Part shown: piece after piece, positions 1 through 5,765 of the stretch
Layout of the letters: every line of letters begins with the position of its first letter
How positions within the stretch are numbered: position 1 is the first letter of the stretch
DNA from: Longimicrobium sp.
GTDB lineage: Bacteria; Gemmatimonadota; Gemmatimonadetes; Longimicrobiales; Longimicrobiaceae
Assembly (NCBI RefSeq): GCF_036388275.1
Contig: NZ_DASVSF010000073.1
Location: forward strand, 1 to 15,316
Direction: 5' to 3'
Length of the DNA stretch: 15,316 bases
Program-made: the position numbers and the translations under genes
The notes under the pieces: model-generated
Database searches by the model: none
Seen by the model: the letters and a program-made list of their open reading frames with translations, nothing else
What the model was told of the DNA's origin: nothing

Positions 1-317
1 TCGTGGTCATCATCGGCATCCTGGCCGCCATCGCCATCCCCAAGTTCAACGCGGTGTCGAAGAACGCCAAGCAGGGCGAGGCCGGCACGGTGCTGAAGCA
101 GATCTGCACGCTGGCGCAGACCTACAAGGACCAGAAGGGCAGCGACGCGACGGCCCTGACCGGTGCCACGGGCCTGGAGCAGGTCGGCTGGTCGGCCCCC
201 GCCGCCAAGTACTTCGACTTCAGCTACGCCTCCGGCGTGGCGACGGCGACCCCCGGCGGCACCGACGGCAACGTGCACAGCCTGGCCACCGAGACCAAGA
301 CCTGCGCCATCTCGTAA
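1..317 (+). CDS. pilA: Type IV pilin (PilA-like), 5' end cut by window edge
   Basis: This is the C-terminal part of a type IV major-pilin-like subunit; such subunits polymerise into pili at the inner membrane. By alignment to the next gene, about 18 N-terminal residues, including the prepilin cleavage site, lie left of the window. Visible are the rest of the hydrophobic N-terminal helix (VVIIGILAAIAIP), the alpha helix with KQICTLAQ, a Gly/Thr-rich globular part and a C-terminal TKTCAIS. The two cysteines match Cys53 and Cys119 of the next copy and could form the pilin disulfide. The first full codon is at base 3; this is not a real GTG start. I count about 10 base and 5 residue differences from the copy at 681-1049, clustered in the second half. 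It is followed by a strong terminator. Confidence 0.93.
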   Translation, partial: VVIIGILAAIAIPKFNAVSKNAKQGEAGTVLKQICTLAQTYKDQKGSDATALTGATGLEQVGWSAPAAKYFDFSYASGVATATPGGTDGNVHSLATETKTCAIS

Positions 318-343
318 CGGCTGACGGTCTGGCGGGTTCGCCT

Positions 344-392
344 GCGGAAGGGGGCCGGGAGGATTTTCCTCCCGGCCCCCTTCCGCGTTTTT
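344..392 (+). terminator. Rho-independent terminator after first pilin
   Basis: A perfect 20-bp inverted repeat (344-363 with 367-386) with a 3-base TTT loop is followed by G and five T. It starts 27 bases after the pilin stop. This is the strongest terminator in the window and should end transcription of the first pilin copy before the second copy's own promoter. Confidence 0.88.
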
Positions 393-515
393 CGTGCGTG
401 CCGCCTGCCCGCGCCCGCCCTCCCGGGGGAGGGCGCTTCCGTGCAGCTCGGGCCAGGCAGGCGGCAGGCGCGCCACGTAAAGCATTCTGCATGCATCCGC
501 GCAGTTTGCCCCGGC

Positions 516-548
516 AGGAACTCGCTCCGGCGGTGCAAGGAACTCGCT
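516..548 (+). promoter_or_regulatory. Paired 11-bp direct repeat, candidate activator (enhancer) sites
   Basis: AGGAACTCGCT occurs exactly at 516-526 and again at 538-548. The starts are 22 bp apart, about two helical turns, so both copies face the same side of the DNA. They lie about 65-100 bp upstream of the start expected from the sigma-54 promoter at 589-604, where NtrC-family activators usually bind. The repeat and spacing are seen directly; binding by the activator encoded at 1622-2983 is inference. The intergenic stretch 393-680 holds no gene. Confidence 0.4.
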
Positions 549-588
549 AAATCCCTCTCTGACAGCGACTTGCGGGATGCGGGATGCG

Positions 589-604
589 TGGTACACCCGT
601 TGCT
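589..604 (+). promoter_or_regulatory. Sigma-54 (-24/-12) promoter of second pilin
   Basis: TGGTAC (589-594), five bases, then TTGC and T (600-604) matches the sigma-54 consensus TGGCAC-N5-TTGCW with a single mismatch and the exact GG-to-GC spacing. The expected start is near 614, leaving a leader of about 66 bases before the pilin ATG. Pilin genes in many bacteria use sigma-54 with PilR, and an NtrC-family activator is encoded about 1 kb downstream on the other strand. Confidence 0.78.
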
Positions 605-680
605 TTACCTTCTGCCAGCCAGCACGAGGGCGTGCTGATCTCCCCCCGGCTCACGAGCCAGAACACACTGGAGCAAGACC

Positions 681-1049
681 ATGAAGAACCTCCGCGACAA
701 CAAGGGCTTCACCCTGATCGAACTGATGATCGTCGTGGTCATCATCGGCATCCTGGCCGCCATCGCCATCCCGAAGTTCAACGCGGTGTCGAAGAACGCC
801 AAGCAGGGCGAGGCCGGCACGGTGCTGAAGCAGATCTGCACGCTGGCGCAGACCTACAAGGACCAGAAGGGCACCGACGCGACCGCCCTGACCGGCGCCA
901 CGGGCCTGGAGCAGGTCGGCTGGTCGGCCCCCACCGCCAAGTACTTCAACTTCAGCTACTCGGCGGGCGTGGCGACGGCGACCCCCGGCGGCACCGACGG
1001 CAACGTGCACAGCCTGGCCACCGAGACCAAGACCTGCGCCATCTCGTAA
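681..1049 (+). CDS. pilA: Type IV pilin (PilA-like), complete copy
   Basis: A 122-aa prepilin, short for a type IVa major pilin (usually 140-170 aa). It has a 9-residue charged leader ending in Gly9 before FTLIE, the prepilin peptidase cleavage and N-methylation site. Glu14 (Glu5 of the mature protein) is present, as needed for assembly. The hydrophobic helix runs to about residue 31. Cys53 and Cys119 may form a disulfide, though this would be a wider loop than in classical pilins. The ATG at 681 has GGAG at 670-673 with 7-base spacing. It is a tandem duplicate of the gene at the left edge; the duplication continues 18 bases past the stop. Expression probably depends on the sigma-54 promoter at 589 and the PilSR-like pair encoded downstream. 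A minor pilin or pseudopilin role cannot be excluded. Confidence 0.95.
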   Translation: MKNLRDNKGFTLIELMIVVVIIGILAAIAIPKFNAVSKNAKQGEAGTVLKQICTLAQTYKDQKGTDATALTGATGLEQVGWSAPTAKYFNFSYSAGVATATPGGTDGNVHSLATETKTCAIS

Positions 1050-1084
1050 CGGCTGACGGTCTGGCGGCTGAGCTGCCTTCAGAG

Positions 1085-1120
1085 GGGGGCCGGGACGAGC
1101 AATCTCTCGGCCCCCTTCGC
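1085..1120 (+). terminator. Hairpin after second pilin
   Basis: An 11-bp stem with one G-U pair (1085-1095 with 1105-1115) and a 9-base loop, followed by TTCGCTCT. It resembles a degenerate version of the terminator after the first copy. The T tract is weak, so read-through into the third pilin is plausible. Confidence 0.5.
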
Positions 1121-1170
1121 TCTAGAGCACACCTACCGCGCCTCCGCGGCGCGACCAGCGGAGCAGCACC

Positions 1171-1545
1171 ATGCATGGACGAAAGGGCTTCACCCTGATC
1201 GAACTGATGATCGTCGTGGTCATCATCGGCATCCTGGCCGCGATCGCCGTTCCCAAGATGAGCCAGGTCGCCAAGCGGGCCAAGGAGTCCGAGGCGGGAC
1301 CCATCCTGAAGCAGCTGCACACGCTTCAGCAGCGCCATCAGCAGAAGGCGGGGCTATTCGCCACCGACATCAGCGAGTTGGAAGGGTCGGGCGTGAACTT
1401 CGCGGACGGGGAGTACTACTCGTTTCAGCTGGGCGCGGCGGATGGCAGCTCGTACGTGGCGTGCGCCACCCCCCGCGACCCCTCGCTGGGACTCAAGTCG
1501 TTCCGCGTCAGCGAAGTGGGCGCGGTGGCAGAAGGCTCCTGCTGA
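1171..1545 (+). CDS. Divergent type IV pilin-like protein
   Basis: A 124-aa prepilin with a very short leader (MHGRKG), cleavage after Gly6 before FTLIE, and Glu11 as the mature Glu5. The hydrophobic helix ends at AVPK near residue 30. Beyond residue 35 the sequence departs from the two neighbours: KRAKESEAGPILKQLHTLQQ is clearly related, but the globular half is different. Cys98 and Cys124 are placed like the classical C-terminal disulfide loop, unlike the other two copies. SD GGAG (1160-1163) lies 7 bases from the ATG. Bases 1183-1241 are identical to 702-760 of the second pilin. I see no convincing promoter of its own, so it may be read through from the second pilin. It could be a second major pilin, a minor pilin or a pseudopilin. 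Confidence 0.92.
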   Translation: MHGRKGFTLIELMIVVVIIGILAAIAVPKMSQVAKRAKESEAGPILKQLHTLQQRHQQKAGLFATDISELEGSGVNFADGEYYSFQLGAADGSSYVACATPRDPSLGLKSFRVSEVGAVAEGSC

Positions 1546-1564
1546 TCCACCGGGTTCACGCACC

Positions 1565-1606
1565 AAGCGACGAAGCCGCCTTCCGGGCGGCTTCGTCGCT
1601 TTCTCG
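1565..1606 (+). terminator. Terminator between convergent pilin and regulator genes
   Basis: A perfect 16-bp inverted repeat (1565-1580 with 1586-1601) with a TTCCG loop, followed by TCTCG after the stem's final Ts. It lies between the stop of the third pilin and the stop of the minus-strand response regulator, so it may serve both directions, with the better T run on the plus side. Confidence 0.78.
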
Positions 1607-1621
1607 TCATGGGTCCAGCCC

Positions 1622-2983
1622 CTACTCCAGCCCGTAGTCGCGGATCTTGTACGTGAGGGCGCGGACGGAAAGGTCCAGCATTTCCGCCGCACGCGTGCGG
1701 TTGCCGCCGGACCGTTCCAGGGCGCGGGCGATCAGCGTCTTTTCCAGTGAGGGAAGGCGGCGCTTGACGGACAGGTCGCCGTCGTCGGCCAGCACCTCGA
1801 ACGGGGGCCGGCCCGAGCGCACGTGCGGCGGAAGGTGCTCTACCTGTACTTTCCCGCCGGAAAGTACCAGCGCGCGCTCGATCACGTTTTCCAGCTCCCT
1901 CACGTTTCCCGGCCACGTGTACGCCGCGAGGACGGGAAAGAGTTCGCGCGGCACCTCCGGATCGGCGATCCCCAGCCGGGGCGCGTGCCGGTGCACGAAG
2001 TGCGCGGCCAGCGCCGGGATGTCCTCGGGGCGGGTGCGCAGGGGCGGCACGTGCACCTGCACCACGTTGATGCGGTAGAACAGGTCTTCGCGAAAGCGCC
2101 CCTCGCGCACCTCGTCCACCAGGTCGCGGGCGGTGGCGGCCAGCACGCGCACGTCTACGGCCCGCTCGCCGGTGCCGCCCACCCGGCGCACGGTGCGCTC
2201 CTGCAGCACGCGCAGCAGCTTCACCTGCAGCGGCAGCGGCATCTCGCCGATCTCGTCCAGGAACAGCGTTCCCCCGTCCGCCTCCTCGAACAAGCCCTCG
2301 TGCGCCCGGTCGGCCCCGGTGAAGGCACCCTTCTCGTGCCCGAAGAGCTCGCTTTCCAGCAGGTTTTCGGGGATCGCGCCGCAGTTGACGGCCACGAACG
2401 CCTTCTCGCGCCGGGCCGACGCCCGGTGCACCGCCCGCGCGATGGCCTCCTTGCCGCTTCCGCTTTCGCCGGTCAGCAGCACGGTGGAGGGGAACGGGGC
2501 CACGCGCGCGGCGAGGTCCGTCACCTCGCGCATGGCCGCGGACACGCCGATCACCTCCTCGAAGCCGGCGACCTCGCCCACCTCCTTCTTCAGCCGTGCC
2601 ACCTCGCGTCGAAGCTGCTCCCGCTCCTCGGCCTTGCGCAGGGTGAGGATCACCTCGTCGGCGTTGAAGGGCTTGGAGATGTAGTCGTAGGCCCCGCGGC
2701 GCATGGCCTCGACCGCCTGGTCCAGGGCCCCGTAGGCGCTCATCATCACCACCAGCGCGGTGCCGCCGGCCTCCACGTACCGCTCCAGGAACTCCAGCCC
2801 GCCCATGCGCGGCATGCGCACGTCGCACAGCACCAGCTGCGGGTGCTCGGCCAGGGCCAGGCGCAGCCCGGCCTCGCCGTCCTCGGCCACCAGCACGTGG
2901 TAGCCCTCGTCGCGAAGGATCAGCAGGAGGGTGTGACGAAGCCCCGCCTCGTCGTCGATGACCAGAACCCGGCGGTCGCTCAA
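1622..2983 (-). CDS. NtrC-family sigma-54 response regulator (PilR-like)
   Basis: A 453-aa two-component activator. The receiver domain (about 1-118) has the acidic pair Asp10-Asp11, phosphoacceptor Asp54, Ser82 and Lys104. The AAA+ domain (about 140-370) has Walker A GESGSGKE (172-179), the sigma-54-contacting GAFTGA loop (219-224) and Walker B TLFLDE (239-244). The C-terminal Fis-type helix-turn-helix contains GGNRTRAAEMLDLS. An intact GAFTGA means it should activate sigma-54 RNA polymerase. I chose TTG at 2983, which overlaps the kinase stop as TTGA and gives a receiver domain of normal length; no ATG fits, and a longer reading would run into the kinase. It is co-transcribed with the kinase and ends 77 bases from the convergent pilin. 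The location argues for PilR, but NtrC, ZraR or AtoC families share this architecture. Confidence 0.93.
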   Translation of the reverse strand: MSDRRVLVIDDEAGLRHTLLLILRDEGYHVLVAEDGEAGLRLALAEHPQLVLCDVRMPRMGGLEFLERYVEAGGTALVVMMSAYGALDQAVEAMRRGAYDYISKPFNADEVILTLRKAEEREQLRREVARLKKEVGEVAGFEEVIGVSAAMREVTDLAARVAPFPSTVLLTGESGSGKEAIARAVHRASARREKAFVAVNCGAIPENLLESELFGHEKGAFTGADRAHEGLFEEADGGTLFLDEIGEMPLPLQVKLLRVLQERTVRRVGGTGERAVDVRVLAATARDLVDEVREGRFREDLFYRINVVQVHVPPLRTRPEDIPALAAHFVHRHAPRLGIADPEVPRELFPVLAAYTWPGNVRELENVIERALVLSGGKVQVEHLPPHVRSGRPPFEVLADDGDLSVKRRLPSLEKTLIARALERSGGNRTRAAEMLDLSVRALTYKIRDYGLE

Positions 2984-4224
2984 CTCTGGTGGCGCCTGGT
3001 GGGAAGGGATAGGACGAAGGCGGCCCCGCCGCCCGGCGCGGCGGCCACTTCTACGCGCCCCCCGAAGTCTGCCACCGTGCTCGCGACGATGGCAAGCCCC
3101 AGCCCCGTGCCCTCGCCGGGCGCGCGGGTAGTGAAGAACGGGTCGAACACCTTGTCGGCGGCCTCCGGGGATATGCCCGGGCCGGTGTCTTCGACGCTCA
3201 CCCGCAGCGTCTCGGTGTCGGAGTCGATGCGGTGGGGGTCGCGGATGGAGGCCGCGCGGGGGCGCCGCAGGTGCGCGTACGAGATCCCCGGCGGGTCGTC
3301 GGCGCGGCGGGTGGGGAGCGGGCGCTCGGGGCGGTACCGCTCCAGCGCCGTGGTGACGGTGATGGTTCCCCGCCCTTCCATGGCCCGGCGCGCGTTGTCG
3401 AGCAGGTTCACCCACACCTGGTCCAGCAGGTGGGGCGAGCCGCTGAGCGGGGGGAGGCCGTCCGCGAGGTGCAGGACGACGTCGATCCCGTCCAGCAGCC
3501 CCTGCGAGCGAAGGGTGTGCACGGCGCGGCGGATGGACTCGTTGGCGTCGACGGGCTCGCGCTCCCGGGGCGCCGGGCGGGCGTACTCCAGCAGCCCGCG
3601 GACGATGCGGTCGATGCGGCGGGCCTCGGATTCCAGCCCGCCCACCAGCTCCGGGTCTGCCCCGCGGCGGCGCAGCACCGAGGCGTAGCCCATCAGCGCC
3701 GCCAAAGGGTTGCCGATCTCGTGCGCCACGCCCGCGGCCAGGCGCCCCACGCCGGCCATCTTTTCGGCCTCCACCAGCTCGCGCTCGGTGCCCAGGAGCC
3801 GGCGGTTGGTCTCGTCGAGCGAGCGGACGTTGTCGGCCAGCCGCTGCTGGTTGTCGAGCAGCTGGTCGGTCATGCGGTTGAGCGCCTGGGAAAGCGCGGC
3901 CATCTCGTGGCTCTCGGCCGCCGGGGCGCGGCGCTCGTAGTCGCCCCCGGCCACGGCCTCGGCGGCGGCGACGGCGGCCTGCACGGGGCGCAGCACCAGG
4001 CGCACGATCAGGTGATTGGCCAGCAGCACGAACGCGGCGGTGTCGGCGAGCACCAGCAGCACCAGCAGCCAGGCGGAGCCGGGCGCCGCCGCCTGCATGA
4101 CGGTGCGGGTGGCGGCGGCCAGCAGCGCGGCGGCCAGCCCCAGGAAGGTGAGGTTGAACAGCAGCTCGCCACGCAACGAGCCCCGGCCTGGGCCGGGGCT
4201 CGGGGTACGGCTGGGCGCCGGCAC
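2980..4224 (-). CDS. Sensor histidine kinase (PilS/NtrB-like partner)
   Basis: About 414 aa. Order: short Pro-rich N-terminus, TM1 (about 21-38), TM2 (about 51-74), HAMP-like linker (75-130), coiled coil, HisKA with phosphoacceptor His168 in GVAHEIGNPLAAL, then the ATPase domain with N box (DQVWVNLLDNARRAM), G1 (VEDTGPGI), F box (FDPFFTT) and G2 (GEGTGLGLAI). All catalytic boxes look intact. There is almost no loop between the two TMs, so it probably senses a signal in or under the membrane. Classical PilS has six TMs; this has two. A stretch of roughly 45 residues rich in Arg and Pro sits between the N-box strand and G1. The start is uncertain: GTG at 4224 gives both TMs in full; TTG at 4176 is possible. 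Its stop overlaps the regulator start, so translation is probably coupled. Confidence 0.9.
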   Translation of the reverse strand: MPAPSRTPSPGPGRGSLRGELLFNLTFLGLAAALLAAATRTVMQAAAPGSAWLLVLLVLADTAAFVLLANHLIVRLVLRPVQAAVAAAEAVAGGDYERRAPAAESHEMAALSQALNRMTDQLLDNQQRLADNVRSLDETNRRLLGTERELVEAEKMAGVGRLAAGVAHEIGNPLAALMGYASVLRRRGADPELVGGLESEARRIDRIVRGLLEYARPAPREREPVDANESIRRAVHTLRSQGLLDGIDVVLHLADGLPPLSGSPHLLDQVWVNLLDNARRAMEGRGTITVTTALERYRPERPLPTRRADDPPGISYAHLRRPRAASIRDPHRIDSDTETLRVSVEDTGPGISPEAADKVFDPFFTTRAPGEGTGLGLAIVASTVADFGGRVEVAAAPGGGAAFVLSLPTRRHQS

Positions 4225-4241
4225 GGCGACGCGCGCGGAGG

Positions 4242-4445
4242 TCAGACGGCGGCGGGCTGCCGGCGGCGGGCGGCGACCGCCCGGGCTCCGCCGGTCGCGG
4301 GCTTGCCGTCCAGCGCCTCGCGGGAAATCAGGTGCCAGACGCGGTCGACGACGGCGGCCGTGGGCTCTTCCCACTGCACCAGCCCCTCGCTGGCTGCCTG
4401 CTCCAGGGCGCGCCTCAGCGCGTGCTTGCTGACCGGCTTCCTCAT
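4242..4445 (-). CDS. Small protein of unknown function upstream of histidine kinase
   Basis: A 67-aa protein I do not recognise. The ATG at 4445 is preceded by a strong Shine-Dalgarno GGGAGG (4451-4456) at 5-base spacing, and codon third positions are GC-rich as in the real genes nearby. Residues 1-50 look mainly helical (KHALRRALEQAASEGLVQW, then VVDRVWHLISREAL), with spacing that could suit a small winged-helix or three-helix fold. The last 17 residues are basic and Ala/Arg/Pro-rich, probably disordered. It has no signal peptide or TM. The stop is 17 bases from the kinase start, so it is the first gene of the operon. A regulator or adaptor of the two-component system is possible but unproven. 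Confidence 0.72.
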   Translation of the reverse strand: MRKPVSKHALRRALEQAASEGLVQWEEPTAAVVDRVWHLISREALDGKPATGGARAVAARRRQPAAV

Positions 4446-4517
4446 TCGTTCCTCCCGTGAGAATCGGTATGCCTTCCCTGCCCACCCTCACACAGTAACA
4501 CACGGGCCGCCGCCGCG

Positions 4518-4537
4518 CGAGGGTTTGTCGACCCTCG
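4518..4537. repeat. Short inverted repeat upstream of the regulator operon
   Basis: CGAGGGT (4518-4524) and ACCCTCG (4531-4537) form a 7-bp inverted repeat with a 6-base spacer, about 75-95 bases upstream of the start of the 67-aa gene. It could be an operator or a chance GC-rich palindrome. I could not place a convincing promoter in 4457-4637, which holds no gene. Confidence 0.25.
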
Positions 4538-4637
4538 GCTGCAACTGCTTGCATCGCAACGGATTGGACTGATGCGAACGCGGCGGCGCTTCCCAGGGGG
4601 AGCACCGCCGCGGCGGAAGGAGCGGCCCTGCGGCCGA

Positions 4638-4832
4638 TCAGTTGTACAGCTTGCCCGTGTGGTCGATGCGGCTGGCGCAGCGCCGGCAGAAGAGCAGGGG
4701 CGCGCACAGCCGCCTGTCCCACTCCTTGCCCTGGCAGCGCGGGCAGCGGGGCATCAGGGCCCGGCGGCCTGCGAGCACCGACACGCCGGCGGCGGCGGCG
4801 GCGGCCAAGCACGCAATCAGAGTGAACGACAT
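4638..4832 (-). CDS. Small membrane-anchored zinc-ribbon protein
   Basis: A 64-aa protein. Residues 2-22 form a hydrophobic Ala-rich TM helix or uncleaved signal anchor (FTLIACLAAAAAAGVSVLAG). It is followed by a CPRC pair and, 16 residues on, a CRRC pair: the four cysteines of a zinc ribbon on a short tail. I chose ATG at 4832 because it opens directly on the TM segment and because a promoter-like sequence (4872-4900) lies inside the longer TTG reading from 4913. No clear Shine-Dalgarno sequence is visible. The function is unknown; small zinc ribbons of this kind often bind nucleic acid or other proteins. It is separated from the HD-domain gene upstream by a hairpin and so is probably a single-gene unit. 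Confidence 0.68.
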   Translation of the reverse strand: MSFTLIACLAAAAAAGVSVLAGRRALMPRCPRCQGKEWDRRLCAPLLFCRRCASRIDHTGKLYN

Positions 4833-4871
4833 GGCAATGAAAATATCGGAGTTCTTCAACCTTGCTTCTGA

Positions 4872-4900
4872 ATAGTAAGTGCTTTTGCCATCAACATCAA
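4872..4900 (-). promoter_or_regulatory. Candidate housekeeping promoter of the zinc-ribbon gene
   Basis: On the minus strand TTGATG (4900-4895) and TACTAT (4877-4872) are separated by exactly 17 bases, each matching the sigma-70 consensus at 4 of 6 positions. The stretch is noticeably AT-rich for this window. The expected start is near 4865, about 33 bases before the chosen ATG at 4832. Confidence 0.45.
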
Positions 4901-4938
4901 CCGCTCGCGGCAACGCTCATCTTTCTGTACGCTTGAAA

Positions 4939-4979
4939 TGCAATAGCTCTGATACGAAAGAGGTATCAGAGCTATTGCA
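4939..4979 (-). terminator. AT-rich 17-bp perfect hairpin, probable terminator of HD gene
   Basis: TGCAATAGCTCTGATAC (4939-4955) and its exact complement (4963-4979) form a 17-bp stem with a 7-base loop. On the minus strand the stem is followed by TTTC and lies about 30 bases beyond the HD-domain stop, so termination is the simplest reading. The T run is short, and its low GC sets it apart from all other hairpins here, so a mobile-element remnant or binding site is an alternative. Confidence 0.5.
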
Positions 4980-5010
4980 CGTGCGCGCATCCCCCCGGCC
5001 GTTCCGGCGA

Positions 5011-5583
5011 TCAGGCCGGAGCCGCCAACCCGAGTTCGGGAGCCACGCCGCGCATGGCCTCGATGACGAACTGCACGTGCTCGGCGAGCTCCACGCCCAG
5101 TTCCTCGGCCGCCTGCCGTACGTCGTCGCGGTCGACGCCAGCGGCGAACTGCTTGTCCTTCATCTTCTTGAGCACCGACTTCGCCTCCAGGTCCATCACC
5201 GACCGGCTGGGCCGCACCAGGGCGGCGGCGGTGATCAGGCCGGTGATCTCGTCGCAGGCGTGAAGGGTGCGCTCCAGGCGCGACTCGGGCACCACCCCGG
5301 TGCGGGCGGAGTAGTGGGCCAGGATGGCGCGCACGATCGGTTCGGGGTATCCGCGTTCCCGCAGCATCTCGGCGCCCCGCAGCGGGTGCTCGTCGGGCCA
5401 GCGCTCGTAGTCGAAGTCGTGAAGCAGCCCGGCCAAGCCAAACGTGTCCTGGTCGGCGCCGAAGGTGCGGGCGTAGGCGCGGCAGGCGGCCTCGACGGCG
5501 TACATGTGGCGGCGCAGGCTTTCGCTTTCCACGTGCTCGTGCATCAGCGCGAGCGCTTCGTCGCGGCTGGGAAGGTCGGGCAT
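5011..5583 (-). CDS. HD-domain phosphohydrolase (HDIG-type)
   Basis: A 190-aa soluble protein of the HD superfamily of metal-dependent phosphohydrolases. His26, the pair His55-Asp56 in AGLLHDFDYE, a later His in AILAHYS and an Asp in HACDEITGL form the expected metal-binding series. The single compact domain, with the HD pair early, matches HDIG-type proteins often annotated only as HD-domain hydrolases; the substrate cannot be told from sequence. I chose ATG at 5583 (GGAG is only 3 bases away, so weak); an in-frame TTG at 5631 would add 16 Pro/Glu-rich residues that do not look like part of the domain. No partner gene is adjacent on the same strand except the Cys-rich peptide gene 180 bases upstream, which is probably a separate unit. 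Confidence 0.88.
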   Translation of the reverse strand: MPDLPSRDEALALMHEHVESESLRRHMYAVEAACRAYARTFGADQDTFGLAGLLHDFDYERWPDEHPLRGAEMLRERGYPEPIVRAILAHYSARTGVVPESRLERTLHACDEITGLITAAALVRPSRSVMDLEAKSVLKKMKDKQFAAGVDRDDVRQAAEELGVELAEHVQFVIEAMRGVAPELGLAAPA

Positions 5584-5684
5584 GGGCTCCGGTCCGGGTT
5601 CGTCGATTTCCGTGTTCCTCGGGCGCGCCAATGTACCCCGGCGGCGGGGGTTCGTCCATTCCGCGGGTGTCGTGGCCAGATGCA

Positions 5685-5725
5685 GCGAGGCGCGGAAAAG
5701 GGGAAAACCCTCGTCCGCGCCTCGC
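5685..5725 (-). terminator. Hairpin downstream of the Cys-rich peptide gene
   Basis: GCGAGGCGCGGA (5685-5696) pairs with 5714-5725 in a perfect 12-bp stem. The loop itself contains GGG-AAAA-CCC (5701-5710), which on the minus strand reads as a small stem followed by TTTT. It lies 40-80 bases past the peptide stop and probably ends its transcript or stabilises its 3' end. It is followed by no gene until the HD-domain start. Confidence 0.42.
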
Positions 5726-5765
5726 GTACGCCGCCGCCCGCGGAGGGCGGTTCAGCGGGAGCCCG

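Noticed and set aside
1062..1076. TGGCGG-N5-CTGC upstream of the third pilin as a second sigma-54 promoter
   Set aside because: The spacing is right, but both elements are poor, and the TGGCGG part is simply the end of the duplicated 18-base tail that follows the pilin stops.
584..1198. 204-aa plus-strand frame across the second pilin
   Set aside because: It overlaps the pilin gene in another frame and gives an Arg/His/Gly-rich product with no sign of a fold.
1823..3688. A 621-aa plus-strand reading frame opposite the two-component genes
   Set aside because: It is antisense to a clear kinase and regulator; the low-complexity His/Gly/Arg-rich product is typical of frames opposite GC-rich genes.
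4833..4913. TTG start extending the zinc-ribbon protein by 27 residues
   Set aside because: The extra residues are not part of the TM or ribbon, and a 17-base-spaced promoter candidate falls inside them.
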